DNA of 64,000 nt from Archivesica marissinica (GCA_014843695.1 CM026395.1:49272557-49336556); one strand, 5' to 3'; shown: positions 34,142 to 45,248, numbered from the stretch's first letter. Translations and numbers: made by a program. Notes: generated from the sequence alone by a model not told the origin.

Positions 34142-34430
34142 GTCTTTGTTTGGTTTGTTTGTTTTGAGGTTAAACGCCACACCGACATATTAGATCAAAT
34201 AGCGACCATCCAGCTATTATCGATGGAGAACCCCGATTGCCCATTGAGTAGTATGTCAGGTACTGACGGGCAACCGGATAGAACAAGCGACCGCCCGCAA
34301 GGCAAGCTAGATGGCTTCATTACATGGCATAAGTGGACACCCACCCCAGTGGGATTCGAACATACTGCGGTGAGGGCCAAGTGATTGTATGTCAACAACC
34401 GTAATAACTCGGTCACGAAGCGCCACATCG
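34142..34430 (-). mobile_element. SINE-E with AAAC-rich tail
   Basis: Minus strand: CGAGTTATTACGG-type A box, AATCACTTGGCCCTCACCGC, B box GTTCGAATCCCACTGGGGTG, body CGTCTAGCTTGCC-like, and a tail GGCGTTTAACCTCAAAACAA followed by ACAAACC repeats. Homologous to copies at 40.5, 50.2 and 61.9 kb. It interrupts the 57-bp repeat region. Confidence 0.7.
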
Positions 34431-34449
34431 TATCCTTATCAATACTTTA

Positions 34450-35435
34450 TGTTATTAGGTCATACAACCATATCACTGCTTACGCCACCTTGTCCACAAC
34501 CGTATCAGTTATTAGGTTATACAGTCCTATCACTGCTTACGCCACCTTGTCCACAACCGTATCAGTTATTAGGTCATACAGCCCTATCACTGCTTATGCC
34601 ACCTTGTCCACAACCGTATCAGTTATTAGGTTATACAGTCCTATCACTGCTTACGCCACCTTGTCCACAACCGTATCAGTTATTAGGTTATACAGCCCTA
34701 TCACTGCTTACGCCACCTTGTCCACAACCGTATCAGTTATTAGGTTATACAGCCCTATCACTGCTTACGCCACCTTGTCCACAACAGTATCAGTTATTAG
34801 GTCATACAGCCCTATCACTGCTTACGCCACCTTGTCCACAACCGTATCAGTTATTAGGTTATACAGTCCTATCACTGCTTACGCCACCTTGTCCACAACC
34901 GTATGAGTTATTAGGTCATACAGTCCTATGACTGCTTACGCCACCTTGTCCACAACCGTATCAGTTATTAGGTTGTACAGTCCTATCACTGCTTACGCCA
35001 CCTTGTCCACAACCGTATCAGTTATTAGGTCATACAGCCCTATCACTGCTTACGCCACCTTGTCCACAACAGTATCAGTTATTAGGTCATACAGCCCTAT
35101 CACTGCTTACGCCACCTTGTCCACAACCGTATCAGTTATTAGGTTATACAGTCCTATCACTGCTTACGCCACCTTGTCCACAACAGTATCAGTCATTAGG
35201 TTATACAGTCCTATCACTGCTTACGCCACCTTGTCCACAACAGTATCAGTTATTAGGTCATACAGCCCTATCACTGCTTACGCCACCTTGTCCACAACAG
35301 TATCAGTTATTAGGTCATACAGCCCTATCACTGCTTACGCCACCTTGTCCACAACAGTATCAGTTATTAGGTCATAAGTCCTATCCCTGCTTACGCCACC
35401 TTGTCCACAACCGTATCAGTTATTAGGTCATCATA
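34450..35435. repeat. 57-bp minisatellite, about 17 copies
   Basis: Unit CAGTTATTAGGTTATACAGT, then CCTATCACTGCTTACGCCAC and CTTGTCCACAACCGTAT. The unit is 19 codons long and open in two plus frames, so long predicted peptides here are repeat artefacts. Variants: GGTCATACAGCCC, AACAGTAT. Confidence 0.96.
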
Positions 35436-35506
35436 TCCTACATACGTTCAATGTTTATAGAATCATTCCTTCAGCCTTATCAGTGCTTACTTCATTATGT
35501 TCTGAA

Positions 35507-36479
35507 CAGGGTTGGCACATTTTGGACAATTGCATTTTGGACAGGGGTTTTGGACAGTCCAAAAGTGTCCTGTCTAGAATTAATAAAAGACACCAAATTG
35601 TCCAAAAGTTTCCTAAATGAATTTTTGGCAAAATGTATTTACTAAATCATATCCTAGTATAAACATAGTAGTTTATATGTTTCTGTAGCAAAATTGATTC
35701 TTTGTATATGGAGGGGTTATATGGGATTACATTCACACATATAATTCACCATTGTCTTTGTTGTCACAGGACCTATTATCTCTTTGAAGCACAGGCTACC
35801 CCATATCCAGGTTATATGTTCAAAGCAACCAACCTACACCCAGTCATCTGGTGGACATCCTTGAAAAGAACCAGCCTTTCATCAGCCTTCATTGACCTTA
35901 TGATTGCTCTACATACAGCCACTGCCTCATCTGCCTCAATAGAGCGTGTCTTCAGTACCTTCAGTCTGATCCACTCAAAGCTCAGATATAGACTTGGTGT
36001 AAAACGAGCTGCTAAGTTAGTGTTTTGCTTTCGCATGCTTCGTGGCAAGGATAATTTGGATTACTGAATGAGTGACTAACAGATTACCTTGGTAACAGCT
36101 GCTTGATAAAAGACTATACTGTGCTAGTATTTTTTCTACATTAATCTAGTTGTGTTAAACTGTGTTGAATATATATTCCTGTGCTGAATAAATATATGAT
36201 TGTGACACATAAATGACAATTGTTTGTTTTCCTTATTATTTATATGAAAGATATTATGAGTAAAAGAGAATGGCATTTGGTGTTTATTAACAACACACAC
36301 ACCTAATACCTTAATATTATATAATAAATTGTAAAATGCATTACCACAAACACATAGTCTTATGATATTAGACAAATAAAGACAATAAAGGACAATAAAG
36401 TACGCCTTTTTTAATAAAAGACACGTTTGGACATGTGTCCTGTCCAAAATTAAAAAAGACAGTCTTTTTTCCAACCCTG
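35507..36479 (+). mobile_element. hAT DNA transposon relic (973 bp)
   Basis: Terminal inverted repeats CAGGGTTGG / CCAACCCTG, with subterminal TTTTGGACA words at both ends, are flanked by perfect 8-bp target duplications GTTCTGAA (35499-35506 and 36480-36487). It is internally deleted: only the C-terminal hAT dimerisation exon remains. It is inserted in decayed 57-bp repeat sequence, pieces of which lie on both sides. Confidence 0.95.
35770..36067 (+). pseudogene. hAT transposase C-terminal dimerisation domain
   Basis: After a good acceptor (TTGTCTTTGTTGTCACAG) the frame reads TYYLFEAQATPYPGY, SLKRTSLSSAFIDLMIAL and the hallmark TATASSASIERVFSTFSLIH, then SKLRYRLGVKRAAKLVFCF and a stop after GKDNLDY. 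This is the hAT family C-terminal dimerisation motif (SSASIERVFS core). The catalytic domain and zinc-finger BED region are missing from the element, so it cannot encode an active transposase. The stop codon position looks natural. Confidence 0.9.
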
Positions 36480-36487
36480 GTTCTGAA

Positions 36488-36853
36488 GACTTATCAATGC
36501 TTACCCCATCAGACCGCAGAAAGTACAGAATACATTCTATGGTCTGCAGACTTATCAATGTTTACGCAGACCAGAAATGGTTACTTGATACATGGTATCC
36601 ATATACTGTGGTTCAATGTACAGGATCGGTATCTAGATACATTTGTCAATTTATCAAATGTGACTGTACCACGTCAACATATATTGCAAACGTATTTGAA
36701 GTTCAGATATATTTGAGATATATTATTGATATTTGATTACTTATATCGATTTATTACGAGAAGTATGGTAATTGTTATGATACCAACATGTGAATCAATA
36801 TCATGATATAAATGTCAATACTGAAACATGAATACATCCGAATATACCTCACA
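36488..36853. other. decayed repeat and spacer
   Basis: ACTTATCAATGCTTACCCCA and a second copy near 36550 recall the 57-bp repeat. Nothing else seen. Confidence 0.4.
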
Positions 36854-37140
36854 GACGGATTTGTAGTACAGTGGTTAACACGCTGGACTAGTAATCCAGG
36901 GATCGCAGGATCGATCCCCCGTCTGAACCTAATACAATTAACAGTCTTTCAAATGGGACTTTAAACACAGGTCTCGTGTCGGTGCTTTACACCGTACACT
37001 TAAAAGAACCAGAGGATACTCTGGAATGGGTCTCTGTTTGTATCATTGCAATATCCTCCAAAAATCTAAAATGACTTATCTCTTCAGGGGGCGTCGCTCA
37101 TATGGGCAACCGGTAGCGACGATAAATAAACGTAAAACAC
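36854..37140 (+). mobile_element. SINE-A
   Basis: Head GTAGTACAGTGGTTAACACG, B box GATCGATCCCCCGTCTGA, full body and tail. Target duplication not obvious. Confidence 0.9.
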
Positions 37141-37149
37141 ATACATATA

Positions 37150-37745
37150 AATACACCTATCAAATATTGACTCTCCCTGTCCTGTTGATGAGCATACAAC
37201 CATACACCCTATTAACGATTGCAAATGTAACTTATCTAGTCGACAGACTTGGACTCGACTTGTGTCCGTAGACTGTTCCATAGTCTGATCGTCCAGGGGG
37301 AAATGTGTTGACATGTTATTGAGTTTTGAACTGTGGGATTAGGCAACTAATGGTCCTTTTGGGTGTTATAATTATGGTGATCGACTGCTACTAGTCCATT
37401 TCTTATTTTGTAAAACATGACCAATGAGGATTGTTTTCGTTTTAGCTCCATGGTTTTCCAATTGAGGACGGATACCATGTTTTATACATTACTTAGTCTA
37501 GTGTAATTATAATCGTTAAATGTTCCTGCTGTGGAGTCCAGACGACTGTGGAGCAGTATTCAACATGTGGACGGACATACGTAATGTAAGCAGTTTCACC
37601 GCGACATTCATGTTGATGAAGCGAAGGACATTAGGTAATATTATTGATGTGTTGACGCCATTTAATGTTTTTACTAATGGTCACACCTAGGTATTTGAAA
37701 TATTCTGTTGACTTCAGTAGTGTGCTATGTAGCATACAGCCTGAC
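37150..37745 (-). mobile_element. decayed LINE ORF2 C-terminal half
   Basis: Minus strand in shifting frames: YFKYLGVTISKNIKWRQHIN near 37700, AYITYVRPHVEYCSTVVWTP near 37570, then VLNWKTMELKRKQSSLVMFY and KIRNGLVAVDHHNY near 37400, and IRLWNSLRTQVESKS near 37270. The order (KYLGVTIS, RPHVEYCSTVW, L-W-LE-RR, WNSLP) is diagnostic of jockey/CR1-type LINEs. Several stops and frameshifts. Confidence 0.8.
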
Positions 37746-37761
37746 ATCGAACTTTCAATTA

Positions 37762-37922
37762 CAGTCAAACCTGTCTTAAGCAGCCAGCTAAGGGAATCAC
37801 ATCTGGTGGCTGCTTAATATAGGTCAAATGTATAATAAAACAACATATTGGGAATCTGGAAACTGGCAGCTTAATATAGGTCGACTGCTTAATGGAGGTG
37901 ACCACTAATAAAAGTTTGACTG
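37762..37922 (+). mobile_element. palindromic MITE (TA-CAGTCAAACCTG)
   Basis: 161 bp between TA dinucleotides; CAGTCAAACCTGTCTTAAGC at the left and AAAGTTTGACTG at the right. Slightly shortened compared with the 44.7-kb copy. Confidence 0.9.
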
Positions 37923-37924
37923 TA

Positions 37925-38090
37925 TGCATATTTCTATTCGAATTGGCACGTAACGTTAATTGTAAGACAAACTACTATTTAAAAGAAGTATCGACGTATT
38001 TAGACCGTTGTTCAAAACATAAATATTATAACGCTGCTTTGCGTAGTGACGTCATGACAATGTAGTGACGTCATGACAATTAACTACCAT
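37925..38090 (+). repeat. dispersed repeat F, copy 1
   Basis: GCATATTTCTATTCGAATTG to GTAGTGACGTCATGACAAT matches 40165-40325 with about 80% identity. TGACGTCA (CRE-like) occurs twice in tandem here. Confidence 0.7.
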
Positions 38091-38275
38091 AAAGCAGCCT
38101 CTACCATGTAGTTAGCACGTTGGATATTCGAAGGGCACGTTGTGACATTGTAAGTATATGTAGTGGATGTCAATTTGATGACATACATTAGAAACAATGT
38201 ATGTATATATATATAACATGCGATTTTATTATCCCCTCATACATATTTAATGTTACACTTAATCTATGTTTGTAT

Positions 38276-38815
38276 CCACGGAATGTAGTCCAGTGGTTAA
38301 CACGCTGGTACGCCAGGGGTTGCGGGTTCGATCCCCCATCTGAACCTAATCAAATTAACAGTCTTTCAGATGGGACTTTAAACCGAAAATCTAAAAAAAT
38401 ACTAATCTCTTCACGCACACACCACACCACAACATCACACCACACCACACCAACACCACACCAACACCATAACACACCACACCACACCACTGTCTAAATT
38501 GTATTTGTAAACAACTGCACTTTAAACCGAAAATGTAAAAAAAATACTAATTTCTTCACGCACACATCACACAACACCACCACATCACACCAACACCACA
38601 TCACACCACCACACCACACCACACCAACACCACACCACTGTCTAAATTGTATTTGTAAACAACTGCACTTTAAACCGAAAATGTAAAAAAAATACTAATT
38701 TCTTCACGCACACACCACACAACACCACCACATCACACCACATCACACCACCACACCACACCACACCACACCACACCACACCACTGTCTAAATTGTATTT
38801 GTAAACCACTGCAAA
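38276..38815 (+). mobile_element. SINE-A with internal deletion, expanded into three ~146-bp tandem units
   Basis: Head GTAGTCCAGTGGTTAACACG and body to GGGACTTTAAACCGA, joined directly to AAATCTAAAA-AATACTAATC (about 100 bp deleted). That junction plus an (ACACC)n stretch and CTGTCTAAATTGTATTTGTA then recurs at 38375, 38519 and 38667. So a SINE fragment with its tail has become a small satellite. Confidence 0.88.
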
Positions 38816-39764
38816 ATGGAATAAAAGAGATATATATATATATGATACATATACGGCAGGTTTATGTACCTATATACAAGGTCATATTAAATAGTGTACG
38901 CTGAATGCGCACTCGAACAGGCTGGTACATGGGCACTCGAACAGTCTATATTAAGAACTTTACAATCACGTAACCTAGAACAGGTCATTGTTTCCATATA
39001 AATAACCACAAGAGACTTAATTGGTACGTGCTTTCATAAACCTCAAACATTACGATTCCTCTAGGGCTTGGCAGATTTCTAACATTTCCCACTCAATTGT
39101 GTGAATGATTCGAATAGGAGTATTTGCATGTCAAGATAATGACATATTGCTATGAAATATGGGTGTTATACCATCCATAGTCTTATAAAGAATATTCATA
39201 TTGGAGCCATCATTTCAAATGGTTCGTTGGTCCAGCACATTAATCACACGAAAGCGTAATGGAAACGTGTGCAGACTGGCATTTGTTTCATGAATAAATA
39301 ATACATTTCGAAAACCACGCAACACTTCATAACCTTTTGATGTGAGTGGATTCTTTACACACACTAGACAATGCTGCTAAGTTAGAACTAGACAAAAGTA
39401 GTTTTTGAAATTAACAGTGTAGCGTCCTGATTGACATCATTATTGTTATTGAAAGGAGATGCTACTGTAATGGATATAGAAAGCTATGTATGATACAATG
39501 ATGCTAGAATATGGGGAAATTACAATTTCGAAGATGAATAAATTGGAATGTTTTATTGGGTTAATTATGGTTTTATGTTTCAACTTATATTCTCATATTC
39601 ACTACATAGTGTACATATGGTAATTCAATTGATTATGCAGGTACTTACGACATAGTACGAAGAATGTAGGGCAATAGATATAACTATAGCAAGGTTAACG
39701 AGACGGTATATCCGAATGAAAGGTGTTACTTGGTAACAGGTACAAGATATATAACCAATATAAT
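38816..39764. other. no gene recognised
   Basis: A minus-strand stretch near 39.33-39.24 kb reads VLRGFRNVLFIHETNASL without a stop but matches no family I can name. The rest is AT-rich. Confidence 0.35.
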
Positions 39765-39775
39765 TTGCGCTGACT

Positions 39776-40064
39776 TTTTTTTTTACGTTTATTTATCGTC
39801 GCTACCGGTTGCCCATATGAGCGACGCCTCCTGAAGATATTAGTCATTTTAGATTTTGGAGGATAGTGCAATGATACAGAGAGAGACCCATTCCAGAGTC
39901 TCCTCTGGTTCTTTACGTGCACGGTGCAAAGCACCGACACGAGACCTCGGTTTAACGTCCCATCTGAAAGACTGTTAATTTTATTAGGGTCAGGCGGGGG
40001 ATCGAACCTGCGATCCCTGGATTACCAGTCCAGCGTGTTACTACTGGACTACAGATCCGTCTTG
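39776..40064 (-). mobile_element. SINE-A, full length
   Basis: Complete reverse copy with perfect 11-bp target duplications TTGCGCTGACT at 39765-39775 and 40065-40075. Confidence 0.94.
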
Positions 40065-40084
40065 TTGCGCTGACTGTGTGACAT

Positions 40085-40330
40085 ATTTTCTTATATGTGC
40101 ATTAGTGGTATCCACCTGGAAGAATTCTGATTGGTTTAGAGAATAATCCTTATGATTTGTAAAGTAAACGTAAATGTATGCGTATTTCTATTTGAATTGG
40201 TACGTAACGTTAATGGTACGACAAACGAAGATTTAAAAAAGTATCGACGCAATTTAAAAGACAAATATAACGCTATTTTATGTAGTGACGTCGTGATAAT
40301 TTAGTGACGACATGACAATTTGCGCTGACT
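40085..40330 (+). repeat. dispersed repeat F, copy 2
   Basis: Begins TTATATGTGCATTAGTGGTA and CTGATTGGTTTAGAG (shared with 60250-60320), then TATTTCTATTTGAATTGGTA shared with copy 1. Contains GTAGTGACGTCGTGATAAT. Confidence 0.6.
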
Positions 40331-40499
40331 CTTGGCGCCAAAATGATGGCAGCAACGTTATGCAATGCTAGCCTGTACATGCATATGGGAGACACATATC
40401 AACTATTTTAATATGTTATTGCAATGCTTTTCACAGAATTAATGTATACTTATATACCATAATTATTACTTCATTACAATCAAATTGTTGTTAAGGTTT

Positions 40500-40765
40500 A
40501 AAGTCGCGCCAAATATTTTATTATAATAGGACATATGGCGGCCTTCCAGCTGTTAGTGGTGGCGGAAGACCCCTGGTGCCACTCCGAGCAGTATTTGAGG
40601 CACGGGCGGGCGCCCATGTTGAACCACAAACCTGCCAAAGGTCAGCAGGATAGCTTCCTCACATGAAATAATTCGACACTCCAGTGGGCTTTGAACTTAC
40701 AGCGGTGAGGGGCAAGTGATTTGAGGTCAACGACTTTAACACTTTAACAACTCGACCACTTAAAG
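40500..40765 (-). mobile_element. SINE-E
   Basis: Minus strand: AAATCACTTGCCCCTCACCG, B-box remnant AAGTTCAAAGCCCACTGGAG, TTATTTCATGTGAGGAAGCT, then a GCC-rich body and a tail ending CGCGACTTTAAACCTTAACA. Confidence 0.75.
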
Positions 40766-40854
40766 ATGCAAATGTATCGGGCTACACATTTTACAACAGT
40801 TGTATAACAAATATTAGTGTGTCTATGAGAACTGTGGACAGTCTAACTATACGC

Positions 40855-41178
40855 TAACTTTTAGCAGGGTACAACATATTAAACTATACGCTAACTTTTA
40901 GCAGGGTACAACATATTAAACTATACGCTAACTTTTAGCAGGGTACAACATATTAAACTATACGCTAACTTTTAGCAGGGTACAACATATTAAACTATAC
41001 GCTAACTTTTAGCAGGGTACAACATATTAAACTATACGCTAACTTTTAGCAGGGTACAACATATTAAACTATACGCTAACTTTTAGCAGGGTACAACATA
41101 TTAAACTATACGCTAACTTTTAGCAGGGTACAACATATTAAACTATACGCTAACTTTTAGCAGGGTACAACATATTAT
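40855..41178. repeat. 37-bp minisatellite, about 9 near-identical copies
   Basis: Unit AACTATACGCTAACTTTTAG plus CAGGGTACAACATATTA, with essentially no variation between copies, implying recent expansion. Confidence 0.97.
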
Positions 41179-41217
41179 ACCATTGCCATGTGTGTCCGTG
41201 GTAGAGTGGAAGAACAC

Positions 41218-41575
41218 ATATTTGAATTGTCGTCTGCAATAATTGTTTGAACTATTTATAGCCTTTATTTTACTCGGCATGCAAAGAGTTCATTGCGTAA
41301 CAGTTACAGGTTACAGCAATTTATCGACGCACTCTACTAACGCATTTAGCGGTCTCGTGTGACGTCAATTAATTACTGTTGCCTGATCGAGTGGTTACGG
41401 TCGCTGACTTGTATACCACTATAACATATCATCACTGATGGTCCACGGGTTCGAACTCCGCTCAGACCGTGTCTCTATATAAGAAAAAGCTGGCAGTTTC
41501 TTACGGAGGTGGGTGCACCAAGTATTGGCTAACCGCTGGAGCCTGCCCAGGAAAGGTGTTATTATGTAAACTTGC
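41218..41575 (+). mobile_element. composite repeat containing SINE-D
   Basis: 41218-41380 (GAATTGTCGTCTGCAATAAT, GCATTTAGCGGTCTCGTGTG) plus the SINE-D head GAGTGGTTACGGTCGCTGAC, B box GGGTTCGAACTCCGC and body CTGGAGCCTGCCCAGGAAAG. The whole block is found in reverse at 52.95-53.35 and 58.55-58.62 kb, where a LINE splits it. The head has a long insert before the B box, as in class II tRNAs. Confidence 0.8.
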
Positions 41576-41887
41576 TTCGTTCATTGTTTCAAACATTGCA
41601 ACAATTGCACTAAATAATTCTATCAAAAATCAACATTCTTGGGCACATATTTATGTGTATTGTTTGTTTGTCAATATATGACGTGGCCTGTAGTGGCTTC
41701 GAAACCACGAGTGTCATATATTACATCGCAATTGCGTTTTAGTTCTGTTGCTTATCTGTAACGACATGGGTGCATTTGTGTATTTTTGAGCTGATGCAAA
41801 ACGCAACTACATGTTGCCAGGGAGTTTGTAATCAACACCAAAGTAGTCCATTGCGGAAAGCGTATCGGCACGTAATGACACGAATGT

Positions 41888-42027
41888 CCGAGGTTATAAC
41901 GCTTTTCTCATATCTCAAACTCTAGCTCAAATGATTTGGTTGGTTGATTCCGAGTTTTATTGCCAGCTAAACCAATCAGAAGTTTGAGACTGAGTTAGAC
42001 AGAAGAACATGTTTTATAACCTCGAGG
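41888..42027. repeat. imperfect fold-back, 140 bp
   Basis: CGAGGTTATAACGCTTTTCT at the left and ACATGTTTTATAACCTCGAG at the right are inverted. Inner words ATCTCAAACTCTAGCTCAAA and AGTTTGAGACTGAGTTAGAC also pair. Probably an old MITE. Neighbouring 41576-41887 and 42028-42519 show nothing else. Confidence 0.6.
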
Positions 42028-42519
42028 CCAGGTCAACGACATACACTGTTTAGATATATTGCAAATGACTTATTTCAATAAACTTAAAGCAAAGACAGAT
42101 AACGCAAGCACAGACAGACGTGGGAACAAAATTAATGCTTATATTTATTAAAAATCCTCAGTATTATTTACGACTATATTATACGGCGATATGTTTCTTA
42201 TATATACTGTCTCGTATTATGCAAACAGACAAATAGATATTCAGGCCATATGCACTGATGATGAGGAACTTGAATTGACAACAAAATAATTACTGAGTAT
42301 GAGATGGATTAATCGAGATATCATTCTGCCAAAAGAAGATCTGCCAGACTAATACGACAACATGATGTATACATTCTTGAAGACCTTTCTGTAGCACGTG
42401 TCAGTGTGTCATTATACATAGTTCAGATTAAATCCTAGCTCCTTGGATTTCGATCTGTCTTCAAACCTGGACGGGAGGTATAACAGATTTAACATAGCGC
42501 AAACTTTTCTCAATTAGAC

Positions 42520-42611
42520 AGTAAAGTGGTCAAGTGGTCAACGTTCGTCTGCGAATCCAGGGATCTCAGGTCCGATCCCCCATCGGACCCTAATGATGGT
42601 TAACATTATTT
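42520..42611 (+). mobile_element. diverged SINE-A head
   Basis: GTGGTCAAGTGGTCAACGTT, AATCCAGGGATCTCAGG and GATCCCCCATCGGACCCTAA match the SINE-A head. The body then leads directly into the 52-bp array. Confidence 0.75.
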
Positions 42612-43102
42612 CATTATGAGAGTAAAAAGCGATGTTCTCATGTATCAGTGGTATACACTGGGCAGGTAAAAGAACAAAAGCGATGCTTCTCATGTATCAG
42701 TGGTATACACTGGGCAGGTAAAAGAACAAAAGCGATGCTCTCATATATCAGTGGTATACACTGGGCAGGTAAAAGAACAAAAGCGATGCTCTCATATATC
42801 AGTGGTATACACTGGGCAGGTAAAAGAACAAAAGCGATGCTTCTCATGTATCAGTGGTATACACTGGGCAGGTAAAAGAACAAAAGCGATGCTTCTCATG
42901 TATCAGTGGTATACACTGGGCAGGTAAAAGAACAAAAGCGATGCTTCTCATGTATCAGTGGTATACACTGGGCAGGTAAAAGAACAAAAGCGATGCTCTC
43001 ATATATCAGTGGTATACACTGGGCAGGTAAAAGAACAAAAGCGATGCTTCTCATGTATCAGTGGTATACACTGGGCAGGTAAAAGAACAAAAGCGATGCT
43101 TC
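42612..43102. repeat. 52/53-bp minisatellite derived from SINE-A body, about 9.5 copies
   Basis: Unit TTCTCATGTATCAGTGGTAT, then ACACTGGGCAGGTAAAAGAA and CAAAAGCGATGC. It aligns with the SINE-A body GTCTCGTGTCGGTGCTTTAC, then ACCGTGCACGTAAAAGAACC, and it starts exactly where that segment should follow the SINE head at 42520. Nothing else from 43103 to 43447. Confidence 0.9.
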
Positions 43103-43447
43103 TGGAATTGAACATGATATAGCCATTGTTGTATGAATAGTGTGGGGTCCAAATACACTCGTTTTGCTAATTGACAACATAGCTTGATAGGTCGATTACA
43201 GGTTGGGGAGGGAAGGAGAATCTCTTATTAAGCGGTCATTATTCATCAGAGTAATAATCGACCATTCTAAATGAACTGTTGTATGTCCACAACATATCAA
43301 ACATGCCGTTTGGTTTGGTCGTCTTGTTGTTATTTTATGTTGAAAACACACAACAGTTCCAGGGCAATTCATCTTCCCCTTATCACCCAATTTCAAAGTT
43401 CTGCTGTATTGACACATTTTTAAAAAAGAATTACAATAGGTGGGTTC

Positions 43448-44395
43448 TGGACAGATGTACTATACATCCACCCTGGACAGATGTACTATATATCCATCCT
43501 GGACAGATGTACTATACATCCACCTTGGACAGATGTACTATACATCCACCCTGGACAGATGTACTATACATCCACCCTGGACAGATGTACTATACATCCA
43601 CCCTGGACAGATGTACTATACATCCACCCTGGACAGATGTACTATACATCCACCTGGACAGATGTACTATATATCCACCCTGGACAGATGTACTATATAT
43701 CCACCCTGGACAGATGTACTATATATCCACCCTGGACATATGTACTATACATCCACCCTGGACAGATGCACTATACATCCACCCTGGACATATGTACTAT
43801 ATATCCACCCTGGACAGATGTGCTATATATCCACCCTGGACAGATGTACTATACATCCACCCTGGACAGATGTACTATACATCCACCCTGGACAGATGTA
43901 CTATACATCCACCCTGGACAGATGTACTATACATCCACCCTGGACAGATGTACTATACATCCACCCTGGACAGATGTACTATATATCCACCCTGGACAGA
44001 TGTACTATATATCCACCCTGGACAGATGTACTATATATCCACCCTGGACAGATGTACTATATATCCACCCTGGACATATGTACTATACATCCACCCTGGA
44101 CAGATGCACTATACATCCACCCTGGACAGATGTACTATATATCCACCCTGGACAGATGTACTATACATCCATCCTAGACAGATGTACTGTACATCCACCC
44201 TGGACAGATGTACTATATATCCACCCTGGACAGATGTACTATATATCCACCCTGGACAGATGTACTATACATCCACCCTGGACAGATGTACTATACATCC
44301 ATCCTGGACAGATGTACTATACATCCATCCTAGACAGATGTACTATACATCCACCCTGAACAGATGTACTATACATCCATCCGGGACAGATGTAC
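43448..44395. repeat. 26-bp minisatellite, about 36 copies
   Basis: Unit CAGATGTACTATACATCCAC plus CCTGGA, with ACATCC/ATATCC variants. The unit length is not divisible by three, yet all three plus frames remain open through the array because no frame meets a stop. Predicted peptides of up to 379 residues here are artefacts. Confidence 0.97.
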
Positions 44396-44410
44396 CGTCC
44401 TATGTACAAG

Positions 44411-44603
44411 ATGTCTAGAGGTGGACCGGGAAGTATGTGAGATTGTATGGTGGTCGTCAGATCGGACAGGTGGGTTTTCTCCGGGTACTACGGTTTCCTT
44501 CCGCACGAATGACCACATTTGCGCTTTCATCCACGCCAATGAGAGTGATTAATATAAGTTGTTAAAACTTGCTTCGTAATCGTTGTAAAATAAATAAAGT
44601 TTA
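44411..44603 (+). mobile_element. SINE-C, head truncated
   Basis: Starts in the body (GGACCGGGAAGTATGTGAGA), then GTGGGTTTTCTCCGGGTACT, GCGCTTTCATCCACGCCAAT and tail AACTTGCTTCGTAATCGTTG, AAATAAATAAAGTTT. It begins within 20 bp of the 26-bp array. Confidence 0.85.
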
Positions 44604-44705
44604 AACTATTAATTTAGTTACCATGACTACTAAATACGTGTTTACCAACTACGGGTAGCATAACAATAAGTATGTCATTGCATAATCGTCAATATTATTT
44701 ATATA

Positions 44706-44883
44706 CAGTCAAACCTGTCTTAAGCAGCTAGCCAAGGGAATCACAGCAAGTGGCTGCTTAGCACAGGTGACTGCTTAATAGAGGTCAACCGTATAATAAA
44801 ACAACATACTGGGAATCTGCATACTCGCTGCTTAATAAAGGTTGGCTGCTTAATGGAGGTGACCACTAAAACAGGTTTGACTG
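44706..44883 (+). mobile_element. palindromic MITE (TA-CAGTCAAACCTG)
   Basis: 178 bp; CAGTCAAACCTGTCTTAAGC and CTAAAACAGGTTTGACTG are inverted ends, flanked by TA. It contains repeated GGCTGCTTAA words in both directions. Used as the reference copy here. 44884-45248 shows nothing else. Confidence 0.93.
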
Positions 44884-45248
44884 TATGCAAAAACATTGTG
44901 TTATTTCGCAAAGAGCACTTTTATTTTGATGAATTGTAGGTCCTATCTCTACTTTCACTGTTTCGGGAATGGTTTACGTACACTGAAGTTATTTTTAGCT
45001 TAATTAAGGCCAAAAATATACCAAATTTGACTTTAAGCATACTTGTATCGCAATACACTCTCCTAATTACCTAGTATTAAGTCTCTGCAGACAGCTTAGT
45101 GTAGACGCCCTACTTTAAGCTGTAACAATTAACTATTTATGTCCATCACGAGATGATTACTGTATTCACATATCTTTCTTCCCACAACGTTTGCGATTTT
45201 GTCAGTAGTTTATACAAATGTATATTAGATAGATAAAGCTAAACAAGT

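Noticed and set aside
38041..38080. Tandem TGACGTCA (CRE-like) sites as a promoter element
   Set aside because: They lie in a dispersed repeat with no adjacent gene, so a regulatory role cannot be supported.
39230..39340. Minus-strand stop-free stretch VLRGFRNVLFIHETNASL
   Set aside because: Too short and not matched to any family I know; stops on both sides.
43279..44418. 379-, 292- and 245-codon overlapping frames
   Set aside because: All are readings of the 26-bp minisatellite.
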